Positions 17,543-26,722 of a stretch of 64,000 bases of DNA are shown in pieces; position 1 is the first letter of the stretch; each line of letters opens with the position of its first letter. Below the pieces are notes generated by a model, which searched no databases, was not told where the DNA came from, and worked only from the letters and a program-made list of their open reading frames with translations. A program made the translations under genes and the position numbers. Origin of the DNA: an uncultured Paracoccaceae bacterium (lineage in GTDB: Bacteria; Pseudomonadota; Alphaproteobacteria; Rhodobacterales; Rhodobacteraceae); NCBI GenBank assembly GCA_947503925.1, contig CANNFQ010000003.1:1-64000 (forward strand). Direction: 5' to 3'.

Positions 17543-18601
17543 TCAGGATGTCTCCGTGCCTTCGATGACGGTGCGCAAAAGGTCGGACCGGGTGATCACC
17601 CCAATCCGTGCACCATGGTCATCGATGATTGCGGCGGGCTGGTCAGTGGCGATAGCAGCATCAATCAGTTCACCCAGATGGGCATCCTGAGCAAATTCGC
17701 GGGCGGTTTCGGCCAAGGGGCCATGTGCGCTTTCAAACTGGGCGAGGTCTTGCATAACCGCATGGGCGCGCACGACTTTCAGACGCGAAATACCAGCCAC
17801 AAAATCCGATACGTAATCATCGACCGGGTTCATCACGATATCCTCGGGCGTGCCGGTCTGGATCACCATGCCGTCGCGCATAATGGCGATACGGTCACCG
17901 ATGCGCACTGCCTCATCCAGATCATGGGTGATGAACACGGTGGTCTTGTTCATATTGGCAGCCAGCCCCATGAACTCACCCTGCAACTGGCGGCGGATCA
18001 ACGGATCCAGCGCCGAAAACGGTTCATCCATCAGCAGGATTTCAGGGTCAGCGGCCAATGCGCGGGCAAGGCCCACGCGCTGTTGCATCCCGCCTGACAG
18101 CTCATGCGCAAACTTGTTGCCCCAGCCGGTCAGGTCGACCATTTCAATCGTGCGTTCGGCCACTTCCATACGCTGATTTTTCGACACACCGCGAATTTCC
18201 AAAGGCAAGGCCACGTTATCCAGAACCGACCGATGCGGCATCAGGGCAAAGTTCTGAAACACCATCGCGATATGCTCATTACGGTACTGGCGCAGGGCAT
18301 CCGGGGCCATCGCCATGATGTCCTGCCCATTGACGATGATCTGGCCCGCCGTGGGTTCCAACAGGCGATTGATATGGCGGACCAGCGTCGATTTGCCGGA
18401 CCCGGACAGGCCCATCACGCAGAAAATCTCACCCGGTTTGATATGCATCGTCGCATCGGCCACGCCGATCACGCAGTTATACTTTTCCAGCACCTGTTTC
18501 TTGGTGATGGCATTGGCGCGCACGTCTTCAATCGCCTCGGATGCGCGGGCGCCGAAAATCTTCCAGACATTTGATATTTCAATGGCGAATTCTTGCGTCA
18601 C
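17543..18601 (-). CDS. Betaine/proline-type ABC transporter ATP-binding protein
   Basis: A 352-residue ProV/OpuAA-type ATPase: Walker A GLSGSGKSTLVRHINRL, Q-loop MVFQNFALMPHRSVLDNV, signature HELSGGMQQRVGLARAL, Walker B ILLMDEPFSALD and the H-loop THDLDEAVRIGD. The C-terminal 90 residues contain one recognisable CBS-like half (AAIIDDHGARIGVITRSDLLRTVIEG), which in OpuA senses ionic strength. I start at GTG 18601 because GGGGGA precedes it by 8 nt; a GTG 15 codons upstream is possible. Three nt separate it from the permease. Confidence 0.93.
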   Translation of the reverse strand: MTQEFAIEISNVWKIFGARASEAIEDVRANAITKKQVLEKYNCVIGVADATMHIKPGEIFCVMGLSGSGKSTLVRHINRLLEPTAGQIIVNGQDIMAMAPDALRQYRNEHIAMVFQNFALMPHRSVLDNVALPLEIRGVSKNQRMEVAERTIEMVDLTGWGNKFAHELSGGMQQRVGLARALAADPEILLMDEPFSALDPLIRRQLQGEFMGLAANMNKTTVFITHDLDEAVRIGDRIAIMRDGMVIQTGTPEDIVMNPVDDYVSDFVAGISRLKVVRAHAVMQDLAQFESAHGPLAETAREFAQDAHLGELIDAAIATDQPAAIIDDHGARIGVITRSDLLRTVIEGTETS

Positions 18602-18661
18602 GCTTGCGTCCCCCGGGGCCGGTGTTGGCACCGCGCAAAACCGCACGATGCCACTTTGTGG

Positions 18662-19612
18662 TTAAAGGCCGAGCCAGGCGTCAACACGCTCTGAATTGGC
18701 GGCAACCCAATCACGGGCGACGTCAGCGGGGTCCTTGCCGCCTTCAATCTGGAACGCAAAGTCAGACACGGTTTCACCATCCAGCTGGATATTGGCCAAC
18801 AGATCCGCAATCGCAGGCGACCGGTCAGGCAATGTGCCGGAATAGGCGATCTGCACGTTCTTCAACGCGTCTTCTGTCATGACCTTTGATTTTTCGAACC
18901 AATCAGGATCATCCGAAGGCTGGATCGCGATATACTGTTCGGGATCAAAGGGCGGCTCTGACAGGCGGACGATATCGTGCTGGAACCAGATCGCATGCGG
19001 CGAATAGCAATAGAAGGCATAGCCGATATCCTTGCGAATACTGTCACCAACCGTCGCGGTCATCACAGCCTGATCGGCGCGGATCGGTTCCATAAACGGC
19101 ATCAGGCCGTAATCACGAACCTTCACCTCGTTTACATTGGCCGACGCCCAACCTGGGGCACCAATCCAAATCTCGCCCTTGCCATTGCCATCGCTATCCA
19201 TCAGCGATGCAATCTCAGGCCGGGCCAAATCAAAGATCGAGGTTACGTTATTGGCTTCCGAGAACGCGCGGCTGACGCAAAAGCTCTGCTTCCCCTCATA
19301 GGAATTCTCCGACAGGACAACAGTGCCTTCTTCCTCGACATATTTGTCGGTGAAGCTTTGCTGGTTTGGCAGCCAGACATCGGGATGCACGTCGATGTCG
19401 CCTTTTCCCTGACCCATCGCCTGAAAGATGCTGGCGTTGTTGCCGGGGACCAATTCGGCCTCACCACCCATACGGGTTTCGACGATCTCGGCGATCAGAT
19501 GCGCGATGGCCTGGGCACCAGTCCAGGCAGGCGCACCGATCTTGACCTCTTCGGCGGATGCGGCACCCGCCATAGACAGGGCAAAAGCCGTTGAAATAAG
19601 TAGTTTCTTCAT
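18662..19612 (-). CDS. Betaine-type ABC transporter substrate-binding protein
   Basis: The 316-residue ProX/OpuAC-like receptor has a Sec signal peptide MKKLLISTAFALSMAGAASA, then EEVKIGAPAWTGAQAIAHLIAEIVE and WLPNQQSFTDKYVEE, with the Trp/Tyr-rich ligand site (PGWASANVNEVKVRDYGL, YCYSPHAIWFQHD) that cages quaternary ammonium groups by cation-pi contacts. It delivers ligand to the permease/ATPase encoded downstream. GGAG lies 6 nt before ATG 19612. Which compound it binds (glycine betaine, choline, proline betaine, a sulfonium) cannot be read from the sequence. Confidence 0.92.
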   Translation of the reverse strand: MKKLLISTAFALSMAGAASAEEVKIGAPAWTGAQAIAHLIAEIVETRMGGEAELVPGNNASIFQAMGQGKGDIDVHPDVWLPNQQSFTDKYVEEEGTVVLSENSYEGKQSFCVSRAFSEANNVTSIFDLARPEIASLMDSDGNGKGEIWIGAPGWASANVNEVKVRDYGLMPFMEPIRADQAVMTATVGDSIRKDIGYAFYCYSPHAIWFQHDIVRLSEPPFDPEQYIAIQPSDDPDWFEKSKVMTEDALKNVQIAYSGTLPDRSPAIADLLANIQLDGETVSDFAFQIEGGKDPADVARDWVAANSERVDAWLGL

Positions 19613-19662
19613 GTGTTTCTCCACTGTTGGTTAGCGCGCCGCCGGCTGGCGCAATCTGTTTT

Positions 19663-20451
19663 TCAGACATTTTCCGGCAGAAATTTCTCCACGATTGCGT
19701 TGAAAATCTCGGGTTGTTCCATGTGGGCGTTGTGGCCGCAGCCCGGCAGAACGCCGAGGCTGCTGCCTTTGATCCCGCGCCACAGCGCCTCTGGCTGCGA
19801 CCAGCCATAAGACCGGTCACAATCGCCCCAGATCACCAGCGTCGGCTGCGTGATCTGGTCTAATGATGCGCGACCGTCCCAGCCCTCCATCGCCGTCAGG
19901 CCGGACAGGGCCGTTGCCACGCTGACATTCTCACCCAGACGGGCGCAGGTGGCGAACCCTTCCGCCGCCTCACCGTCGGTAAACCAAGTGGCCGCAATCC
20001 GGCGCGCGGTCGCCGCCGCCCCGTCGCTACGCACCCGGTCGCGGGAGGCATCAAGCGTTTCAAACCGGTCTGGCATCACACCGCGCGGGCCGGTGCCATA
20101 GCAAACCAGCCGATCAATCCGATCCGGGGCCAATGCCGCCATCTGCTGCGCGATCATCCCACCCATCGAATGACCGACCAGATGAAACCGGGTCACCCCG
20201 ATCTGGTCGAGAAATGTCAGGATTTGATTAGCGTAGCCTTCTATCGTGTCCAGCGATGGCTGATCGGTGTTGCCGCCATAGCCCGACAGCTCTGGCACGA
20301 TCACGTCAAACTTATCGCTGAACGCGGCAAGCTGCTGTTCCCACAAGGCGGCACCACCGAAATAGCCATGCAACAAGACCAGCGGAAACCCGGTACCCTT
20401 GCGCAGGTAGGTCAGGCCGCAATCGGCTGAGAGGTCAGTACCGATATTCAC
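19663..20451 (-). CDS. Alpha/beta hydrolase
   Basis: A 262-residue alpha/beta-fold hydrolase: [18 protein letters not shown] (oxyanion HG motif), the nucleophile elbow [12 protein letters not shown], an acid in [11 protein letters not shown], and the catalytic His in [14 protein letters not shown]. It could cleave an ester, thioester, lactone or C-C bond. It starts with GTG at 20451, overlapping the stop of the PLP-lyase gene by four bases (GTGA), so the two are translationally coupled and probably act in the same pathway. Confidence 0.88.
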   Translation of the reverse strand: MNIGTDLSADCGLTYLRKGTGFPLVLLHGYFGGAALWEQQLAAFSDKFDVIVPELSGYGGNTDQPSLDTIEGYANQILTFLDQIGVTRFHLVGHSMGGMIAQQMAALAPDRIDRLVCYGTGPRGVMPDRFETLDASRDRVRSDGAAATARRIAATWFTDGEAAEGFATCARLGENVSVATALSGLTAMEGWDGRASLDQITQPTLVIWGDCDRSYGWSQPEALWRGIKGSSLGVLPGCGHNAHMEQPEIFNAIVEKFLPENV

Positions 20452-21458
20452 GCAGCTTTCTGTTTTGAAAACAGATGCTCGTAAGCGGCCAGCGCGGCAG
20501 CGCCACCGGTATGGATAAAGACGACATTCTCGCCCTTCTTCAGAATACCCTTGTTGATCAGCCCGATCATGCCAGCCATGCCTTTGCCGGAATAAACCGG
20601 GTCAAGGAAAATGCCTTCCTCGCGGGCAAGAAGGGATATCGCGTCAACCATGCTGTCAGTGGGCTGGCCATAACCAGAGCCTACGTAATCGTCGTATGCC
20701 TCTACCATCTCAACCGGCAGTTCACCTCGTGCGCCGATCATTTCAGCGGTGGCTGCCGCAAGTTTATGCACATTGGCAATCTGTTGGGCACGTTTCGCAC
20801 GGACCGAAATCCCGATCACATCAATCGGGGTGTTCATCGCATAAAGACCCGCCAGAATACCCGCCTGCGTACCCGCGCTGCCGGTGGCATGCACGATCTT
20901 GTCAATCTTCAGGCCTGTCGTATCAGCCTGATAGACCAGCTCTTGCGCGGCATGGACATAGCCCAGCGCGCCGATTGTGTTCGATCCGCCACCGGGAATG
21001 AAGTAGGGCTTGCGGCCCTTTTCCTTCAACGCCGCAGCAAGTTCCTGCGCCTCCGCATTCATATCCGTACCATCGGGGCGGAAATCGTAATCGCATTGCA
21101 AAAGGTCATCCAGCAATACGTTCCCGGCTGTCTCGTACCCATCGCCCATATTGCCAACCCGGCGTTCCAGCAACGCATGGCAGGTCATGCCCAGTTTGCG
21201 CGCGGCCGCTGCCGTCTGGCGGACATGGTTTGATTGTGTGGCACCTTGGGTGACCAGCGTATCAGCCCCTTGGGCAACCGCATCGGCTGCCAAAAACTCC
21301 AGCTTGCGGGTCTTGTTGCCGCCCGTGGCCAGCCCAGTGCAATCGTCGCGTTTGATGTAAATGTCGGGACCACCCAATGCGCGCGTGAGATTATCCAGCT
21401 TTTCAAGCGGCGTGGGGAAATGGCCAAGCTGAATGCGTGGAAAGCGGGCAAGATGCAT
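20448..21458 (-). CDS. PLP-dependent lyase, D-cysteine desulfhydrase / L-cysteate sulfo-lyase family
   Basis: The 336-residue enzyme belongs to the fold-type II family of ACC deaminase, D-cysteine desulfhydrase (DcyD) and L-cysteate sulfo-lyase (CuyA). The N-terminus [24 protein letters not shown] and the PLP lysine motif [15 protein letters not shown] (Lys49) are close to roseobacter CuyA, as are [49 protein letters not shown] and [12 protein letters not shown]. These enzymes perform beta-elimination to release sulfide, sulfite or ammonia plus pyruvate. It is the first gene of the operon, divergent from a LysR regulator. No sulfite exporter is adjacent, so cysteate as substrate is unproven. 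Confidence 0.88.
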   Translation of the reverse strand: MHLARFPRIQLGHFPTPLEKLDNLTRALGGPDIYIKRDDCTGLATGGNKTRKLEFLAADAVAQGADTLVTQGATQSNHVRQTAAAARKLGMTCHALLERRVGNMGDGYETAGNVLLDDLLQCDYDFRPDGTDMNAEAQELAAALKEKGRKPYFIPGGGSNTIGALGYVHAAQELVYQADTTGLKIDKIVHATGSAGTQAGILAGLYAMNTPIDVIGISVRAKRAQQIANVHKLAAATAEMIGARGELPVEMVEAYDDYVGSGYGQPTDSMVDAISLLAREEGIFLDPVYSGKGMAGMIGLINKGILKKGENVVFIHTGGAAALAAYEHLFSKQKAA

Positions 21459-21615
21459 AAGGGGTCACTCCATTCGGGGGCAGGCGACAGGCCCAACCAC
21501 AAAACCAGCCTAGACGCGAAAACAATCGGGACGCCAATTCAAACAATGCATCGGGTCATTCCGAATTTGCATAACGTATTTTTTCCTTTTACCCTCAATA
21601 GGAAAGGTGGGGCGT

Positions 21616-22515
21616 ATGGACCTAAATTGGCTAAGGGATTTTGTCTGTCTGGGGCGCACGCTCAGCTTTACGCGGGCGGCAGAGGAACGCAACATTACCC
21701 AGTCCGCCTTCAGTCGGCGGGTGAAATCGCTGGAAAACTGGATGGGGGTGGCCCTGATCGACCGGGCCACATTCCCGGTGCAGCTGTCGCCCGCGGGCAA
21801 GCAATTCCTGCCCATCGCCAAGGCGACAATCGCCGAACTGATCGACGCGCGTCAAGCCATTCGCGAACAGGAACAGGACGACAAATCGTTCCAGCGTTTC
21901 GCGGTGCTACACACCATTTCGGTCAATTACCTGACATCGCGGCTGGAAGAGCTTGAAGCAGAGATCAAGGATCTCAAAGCGCGGGTCATCTCTGACAGCT
22001 TGAGCACATGTTGCCAGCTTCTGGCCGATGGGGGCTGCGATTTTCTGCTATGCTACCGGCACCCAGATGTGCCCTTGGTTCTGGACGAAAGCCAGTTCGC
22101 CCGCATCGATCTGGGATCGGAAAAAATGGTGCCTGTCGCACTGAAATCCGCATCCGACACACATGGCTGGGACTTACCCGGCACGGCCAAATCTCCCGCC
22201 CCCTATCTGGCTTATGAGCGGTCGTCCTTTCTGGGGGCGGTGGTTGATCAGACGCTTGGCAAACAGCAGGCGCATCTGAGCGTGCAATATGTGGATGGGC
22301 TGGTAGAGGCGATCAAACGACGTGTGCTGAACGGGGTCGGGGTCGGCTGGCTGCCGCATTCAGCAATAAAAACGGAGCTGGCCGACGGGATCGTTGCACA
22401 GATCGGTCCAGCCCCACTCGAAGCGGAAATGACATTGTCGGTCTTCTGCTCTCCGGCACGGCTGAATGACAAAGGCAAAGAGGTCTGGAAGCAGTTCAGC
22501 GGGGCAGGACAATAG
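21616..22515 (+). CDS. LysR-family transcriptional regulator
   Basis: A 299-residue LTTR. The N-terminal helix-turn-helix reads DLNWLRDFVCLGRTLSFTRAAEERNITQSAFSRRVKSLENWMGVALI, followed by the co-inducer domain to the end (GVGVGWLPHSAI near residue 250). ATG 21616 is preceded by GGTGGGG; an earlier GTG at 21607 overlaps that site. It is divergent from the PLP-lyase gene across a 157-bp gap, the classical LysR arrangement, so it likely controls the seven-gene operon in response to the transported substrate. Confidence 0.93.
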   Translation: MDLNWLRDFVCLGRTLSFTRAAEERNITQSAFSRRVKSLENWMGVALIDRATFPVQLSPAGKQFLPIAKATIAELIDARQAIREQEQDDKSFQRFAVLHTISVNYLTSRLEELEAEIKDLKARVISDSLSTCCQLLADGGCDFLLCYRHPDVPLVLDESQFARIDLGSEKMVPVALKSASDTHGWDLPGTAKSPAPYLAYERSSFLGAVVDQTLGKQQAHLSVQYVDGLVEAIKRRVLNGVGVGWLPHSAIKTELADGIVAQIGPAPLEAEMTLSVFCSPARLNDKGKEVWKQFSGAGQ

Positions 22516-22650
22516 GCACAACCCAAATGCAACCTTTTGAAAAACAGTGCCAATTCAAGAAAGACGGGAATTCCTGGCGCATCGGACTAGCTAACCGGCC
22601 AAAGCACGAATGACGCGGCGCCATGCCCGCGATGACAAGGAGGGTTAGAA

Positions 22651-23505
22651 ATGCTTAGTCGAATTCTGGTTCCCGTACGCGGCGACGGCATGGCCGAAAC
22701 CGTGATCACTCACGCAGCAGCACTGGCCAAGAAACACAATGCACATATCGTGGTGGTGCATTGCCGGGCGGAGACCGATGATTTTATGCCCTACAGTTCC
22801 ACCCTGCCCGCCTTTGCCCGCAAGACCATGGCGCAACAGGCCAAGGAATATGCCGATCAGCAGGAAAACGAGGTACGCAAGCAGCTGGACCAGTTTGCCG
22901 AAACGCTTGGCCTGCGGGTCACGGACACGCCGACATCCAGCACCGCGTCGATCCAGATGATCGAAGAATTCGGGCGCATGGCCGACATCATCAAACATAA
23001 CGGACGTCTGGCCGACCTGATCGTCGTCGCCAAGCCGGACCGGGACCGTAACCTGGGGGCCAATTCGCTGAAATCCGGGCTGTTCCAGACAGGTCGACCG
23101 GTTTTGATGTGCCCGCCGGGACCCAATGTATCGCCGGGATTTGGCAGTCGGTTGACCGTCGCTTGGAACGGATCGCTCGAAGCATCGCGCGCCGTCGCAA
23201 TGACGCTTGATATCGCTGCTGCTGCCGCAGAGGTGACAATCCTGTCCGGCGGCAGTGGCGAACCACATGGCGCAACCACAGATGAACTGGTGGCCTACTA
23301 CCGGCTGCGCGGGATCGCAGCGGAAACACATCGGTTTGACGCCAAACAACCGGGCGTGGCGCTGTTGGATATCAGCATCCAGATTGGGGCGGACATGCTG
23401 ATAATGGGGGCCTATGGACAGAACCACGAGCGCGAAACCATTTTCGGCGGGAACACGCAAACCGTTGTAGACAAAGCAAAAATTCCGACAATCTTTGTAC
23501 ACTAA
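22651..23505 (+). CDS. Universal stress protein (UspA family), tandem domains
   Basis: The 284-residue protein has two Usp-like halves: the N-terminal half starts ILVPVRGDGMAETVITHAAALAKKHNAHIVVVH, the C-terminal half starts LTVAWNGSLEASRAVAMTLDIAAAAAEVTIL and ends DMLIMGAYGQNHERETIFGGNTQTVVDKAKIPTIFVH, with the GAYG...G ATP-loop-like motif. Usp proteins bind ATP or act in stress survival. AAGGAGG precedes the ATG. It lies between the LysR gene and tctCBA and may be independent of both. An antisense reading frame spans it completely, which I regard as chance. Confidence 0.9.
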   Translation: MLSRILVPVRGDGMAETVITHAAALAKKHNAHIVVVHCRAETDDFMPYSSTLPAFARKTMAQQAKEYADQQENEVRKQLDQFAETLGLRVTDTPTSSTASIQMIEEFGRMADIIKHNGRLADLIVVAKPDRDRNLGANSLKSGLFQTGRPVLMCPPGPNVSPGFGSRLTVAWNGSLEASRAVAMTLDIAAAAAEVTILSGGSGEPHGATTDELVAYYRLRGIAAETHRFDAKQPGVALLDISIQIGADMLIMGAYGQNHERETIFGGNTQTVVDKAKIPTIFVH

Positions 23506-23635
23506 AGTATTCTTTGCGTCAGCAACAAAGTTTTACTTGAAATCGATAAATTGAAAGATAATTGCTTTGCAAGGCGGGGCTGTGCGACCGCTATGCAATG
23601 CGCTGCGCCCCGCCATGACTTTGGAGGAGACACAA

Positions 23636-24604
23636 ATGATTACCAGACGGTCCATTCTCGCGCTGACCAGTGCCACGTTATTTGCGACAACCCCGATGAT
23701 TGCACATGCCGAAGATTGGCAGCCGCGCAAGCCCATTGATTTTGTGATCATGGCCGGGCCCGGCGGTGGGGCCGACCAGATTGCCCGCTATATCCAATCG
23801 GTTGCCGAACAAAAGGACCTGACAAACAGACCGCTTGTCCCTAACAACAAAGGCGGCGGTTCCGGAGCAGAGGCGTTGATCCATGTGAACTCTGCCAGCG
23901 ACCCCGACCACACCATTCTGGTGACGCTTAATTCTTTTTTCACCACACCCCTGCGGCAAAAAAATCTAGGTATCGACATTCAGTCATTCACACCCGTTGC
24001 GATGATGGGGGTCGATCCATTTGTTCTTTGGGTCCACAAGGATTCAGGTATCACGGCATTTGACGACTACGTCGCCAAAGTGAAGGAAATGGGCGGCGAA
24101 TATGTGATGGGCGGCACCGGTGCCGGGCAGGAAGATTCCATCGTCATCGCCTTCATGTCAGGCGCATATGACCTCGACATCAAATATATCCCCTATGATG
24201 GTGGCGGCGCCGTGGCCAAGGACCTTGCCGGACAGCAGATCATGGCCAGCGTAAACAACCCGGCAGAGGCAAAAGGGTTCTACGAGGCCGGTGACTTTAC
24301 CCCGCTTCTGGCATTTTCTGACGAACGGATGCCCGCCTATCCCGACGTGCCAACGATCAAGGAATTGGGGCATGATTTTTCCTACTACAACCAGCGGGCC
24401 GTGGTCGGCGCACCGGGCATGTCGGATGAGGCAGCCGCCTATTACCAGACCCTCTTCACCGAGATCTATAACAGCGATGAATGGCAAAGCTACCTGACCT
24501 CCGAAAGCCTCTCACCGCTTTGGATGGATGCCAGCGAACAGCGTGATTATTGGGCGCTGCAAGTCGAAAACCACCAAAAACTGCTCGCCGCATTGGGCGA
24601 ATAA
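23636..24604 (+). CDS. tctC: Tripartite carboxylate transporter substrate-binding protein
   Basis: A 322-residue TctC/BugT-type periplasmic receptor with signal peptide MITRRSILALTSATLFATTPMIAHA. Mature part: PIDFVIMAGPGGGADQIARYI, NNKGGGSGAEALIHV, then YVMGGTGAGQEDS, QIMASVNNPAEA and the family's VPTIKELGHDF. It captures di- or tricarboxylates (citrate, and others in the Bug family) for the TctAB membrane pair that follows. GGAGGAGA lies just upstream of ATG 23636; a longer in-frame start has no support. Twenty-five nt separate it from tctB. Confidence 0.92.
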   Translation: MITRRSILALTSATLFATTPMIAHAEDWQPRKPIDFVIMAGPGGGADQIARYIQSVAEQKDLTNRPLVPNNKGGGSGAEALIHVNSASDPDHTILVTLNSFFTTPLRQKNLGIDIQSFTPVAMMGVDPFVLWVHKDSGITAFDDYVAKVKEMGGEYVMGGTGAGQEDSIVIAFMSGAYDLDIKYIPYDGGGAVAKDLAGQQIMASVNNPAEAKGFYEAGDFTPLLAFSDERMPAYPDVPTIKELGHDFSYYNQRAVVGAPGMSDEAAAYYQTLFTEIYNSDEWQSYLTSESLSPLWMDASEQRDYWALQVENHQKLLAALGE

Positions 24605-24629
24605 GTAATCCACCAAAGGGGAGAGCCAG

Positions 24630-25133
24630 ATGCGTGTCGGCGAAATCGTAACAGCCGGGTTTCTGGCCCTCCTGTCGCTTTACCTGATGTGGAAAAGCAC
24701 CGAACTGCCCGTCGGCTATATCGCCGGGCAAGGCCCGGGGGGTGGCGCATGGCCATTCTGGCTGTCGGGGATCATGCTGATCTGTTGCGGGTTCACAGCC
24801 CTGAACTGGTGGCGGGAAAACACGCCGGCATCCCGGTCCGACGAACCCCTGCTCGACGCTTACGGCTGGAAGATGCTGCTATTTGTGGGCGGCGGGATCA
24901 TCGGGTTTGTCGCACTGGTCAGCATCATCTCGATGTATGGGGCGATTGCGGTCTTTCTGTTCTATTACATGTGGTTTCTGGGGCGGCACAGCCTTTGGCT
25001 AAGCCTCCTGATCGCGCTGGTCACACCGATTGCGATGTTCTTTTTCTTCGAAGGGGCGATGCGGATCACAATGCCATCCGGCCTGCCCTTCACGGACCCT
25101 GTGTTCAACGTGCTTTACGACATCATCTACTGA
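24630..25133 (+). CDS. tctB: Tripartite carboxylate transporter small membrane subunit
   Basis: The 167-residue protein has four hydrophobic segments (about residues 7-24, 40-60, 78-104, 110-135), the layout of TctB. The first helix is followed by GYIAGQGPGGGAWPFWLSGIML, the conserved Pro/Gly region of this family. It associates with TctA. GGGGAGAG precedes ATG 24630. Confidence 0.88.
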   Translation: MRVGEIVTAGFLALLSLYLMWKSTELPVGYIAGQGPGGGAWPFWLSGIMLICCGFTALNWWRENTPASRSDEPLLDAYGWKMLLFVGGGIIGFVALVSIISMYGAIAVFLFYYMWFLGRHSLWLSLLIALVTPIAMFFFFEGAMRITMPSGLPFTDPVFNVLYDIIY

Positions 25134-25169
25134 ACCAATGCCACCTTCCCCGAATGAAAGTGCCTGACA

Positions 25170-26687
25170 ATGGAAGTTCTATCCCTCCTTGCCGATGGCA
25201 TGCTGTTATCGCTGCAACCGCTCAACCTGATGATGATCCTGATCGGGGTTACGGTGGGGCTATTCATCGGGGCGATGCCGGGGCTTGGGTCGGTGAACGG
25301 GGTCGCGATCCTGCTGCCCGTGACATTCCTTGTCCCGCCCGGATCAGCGATCATCTTTCTGGCGGCGATCTATTACGGGGCGATGTATGGCGGCGCGATA
25401 TCGTCAATCACGCTGGGCATTCCCGGCGCATCAACGGCAGTCGCCACCACGTTTGACGGGCGGCCACTGGCACGGCAAGGCAAGGCCAGCCTCGCCCTCG
25501 TGACGGCGGCCCTGGCGTCTTTTGTCGGTGGCACAATCGCCAATATCCTTTTCACACTGTTTGCGCCCGTGCTGGCAACCGTCGCCCTGTCCTTCGGTCC
25601 GCCAGAGGTGTTCGCGCTGATGCTGCTGGCCTTCGCCACATTCGTGGGGCTGGGCGGGGATGACATCCCCAAAACGGTGTTTTCGATCTGCTTCGGGCTG
25701 GTGCTGGGCGCCGTTGGGTTTGATCAGATTTCCGGCGCACCACGGTTGGTCCTGTTTGACTATAACGGGTTCCTGCAAGGGATCGGGTTTCTGGTCCTCG
25801 CCATCGGGGTTTATGGCATTGGCGAAATGCTATGGACGATCGAACAGACACGGGGCGAAGTCAAAACAACCACGCCCAAGATGACGGCCAAGGGCATGGC
25901 CGCCGACACCAAAGAGGCGACCAAACGAGGTTGGAAAGGCACCATGATCGGGTCCTTTCTTGGGTTCTTTGTGGGCATCCTGCCCGCAGCCGGGGCGACC
26001 CCAGGTTCGCTGATGTCCTACGGCGTCGCCAAGATGCTGTCGCGCAAGCCCGAGGAATTCGGCAAAGGGCACCCTGACGGGGTCGCGGCACCCGAAGCCG
26101 CCAACAACTCCGCCTCAACCGGGTCAATGCTGCCCATGCTGACGCTGGGCATTCCCGGATCGCCGACCACGGCGATCCTGCTGGGGGGCATGGTGATTTG
26201 GGGGTTGGTGCCGGGACCACGCCTGTTTGTGGATGAAACCGAATTCGTCTGGGGGCTGATCGGGTCTTTCTACATCTCCAACCTCGCGGCAGTGCTGATG
26301 AACCTGGCCTTCATCCCGGTCTTTATCTGGATGTTACGGATGCCCTTTACCATCCTCGCGCCAATGATCTTTGTCTTGTCCATCGCGGGCGGCTATGCCG
26401 CGACACGTGACATGTTCGACATCTGGCTGATGGTGGGTTTTGGGCTTGGCGCATTCTTCCTGCGCAAATTCGACTACCCGCTGGCACCCGCTGTGCTGGC
26501 AATCGTGCTGGGGCCAATCGCAGAGCCGACATTGCGGCAATCACTGCTGTTATCATCAGGCGACCCGTCGATCTTTTTCACCCGCCCGGTGGCGGGGCCA
26601 ATCACCATCATCGCCCTGATCCTGATCTTCCTACCCGCCATCAAATTACTACGCCGGAAACGGAACACGCAAAAAAAGCCGGCTTAG
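25170..26687 (+). CDS. tctA: Tripartite carboxylate transporter large membrane subunit
   Basis: A 505-residue, roughly 12-helix TctA. Signature loops are GVTVGLFIGAMPGLGSVNGVAILLPVTFLVPPGSAIIFLAAIYYGAMYGGAISSITLGIPG near the N-terminus (positions 18-77) and a second GFFVGILPAAGATPGSLMSYGVAKML with PEAANNSASTGSMLPMLTLGIPGSPTTA later, the duplicated halves of the family. It is the ion-driven permease of the tctCBA system. Its 3' end is convergent with a ketopantoate-reductase-family gene 35 nt away. Confidence 0.94.
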   Translation: MEVLSLLADGMLLSLQPLNLMMILIGVTVGLFIGAMPGLGSVNGVAILLPVTFLVPPGSAIIFLAAIYYGAMYGGAISSITLGIPGASTAVATTFDGRPLARQGKASLALVTAALASFVGGTIANILFTLFAPVLATVALSFGPPEVFALMLLAFATFVGLGGDDIPKTVFSICFGLVLGAVGFDQISGAPRLVLFDYNGFLQGIGFLVLAIGVYGIGEMLWTIEQTRGEVKTTTPKMTAKGMAADTKEATKRGWKGTMIGSFLGFFVGILPAAGATPGSLMSYGVAKMLSRKPEEFGKGHPDGVAAPEAANNSASTGSMLPMLTLGIPGSPTTAILLGGMVIWGLVPGPRLFVDETEFVWGLIGSFYISNLAAVLMNLAFIPVFIWMLRMPFTILAPMIFVLSIAGGYAATRDMFDIWLMVGFGLGAFFLRKFDYPLAPAVLAIVLGPIAEPTLRQSLLLSSGDPSIFFTRPVAGPITIIALILIFLPAIKLLRRKRNTQKKPA

Positions 26688-26722
26688 AAACACCGGCTCT
26701 CAAATCTGCCTGCGCGACAATT

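Noticed and set aside
16052-19612. Naming the ABC transporter genes proXWV
   Set aside because: Family membership is clear but the substrate is not, and the operon context suggests something other than osmoprotective glycine betaine uptake.
20448-21458. Naming the PLP lyase cuyA outright
   Set aside because: The motifs fit CuyA well, but D-cysteine desulfhydrase shares them and no sulfite exporter or cysteate genes are adjacent.
22645-23502. 285-codon open frame antisense to the whole universal stress protein gene
   Set aside because: The sense frame has clear Usp domains and a strong ribosome site; the antisense product is His/Arg/Gly-rich with no family resemblance, as expected for a GC-rich mirror frame.
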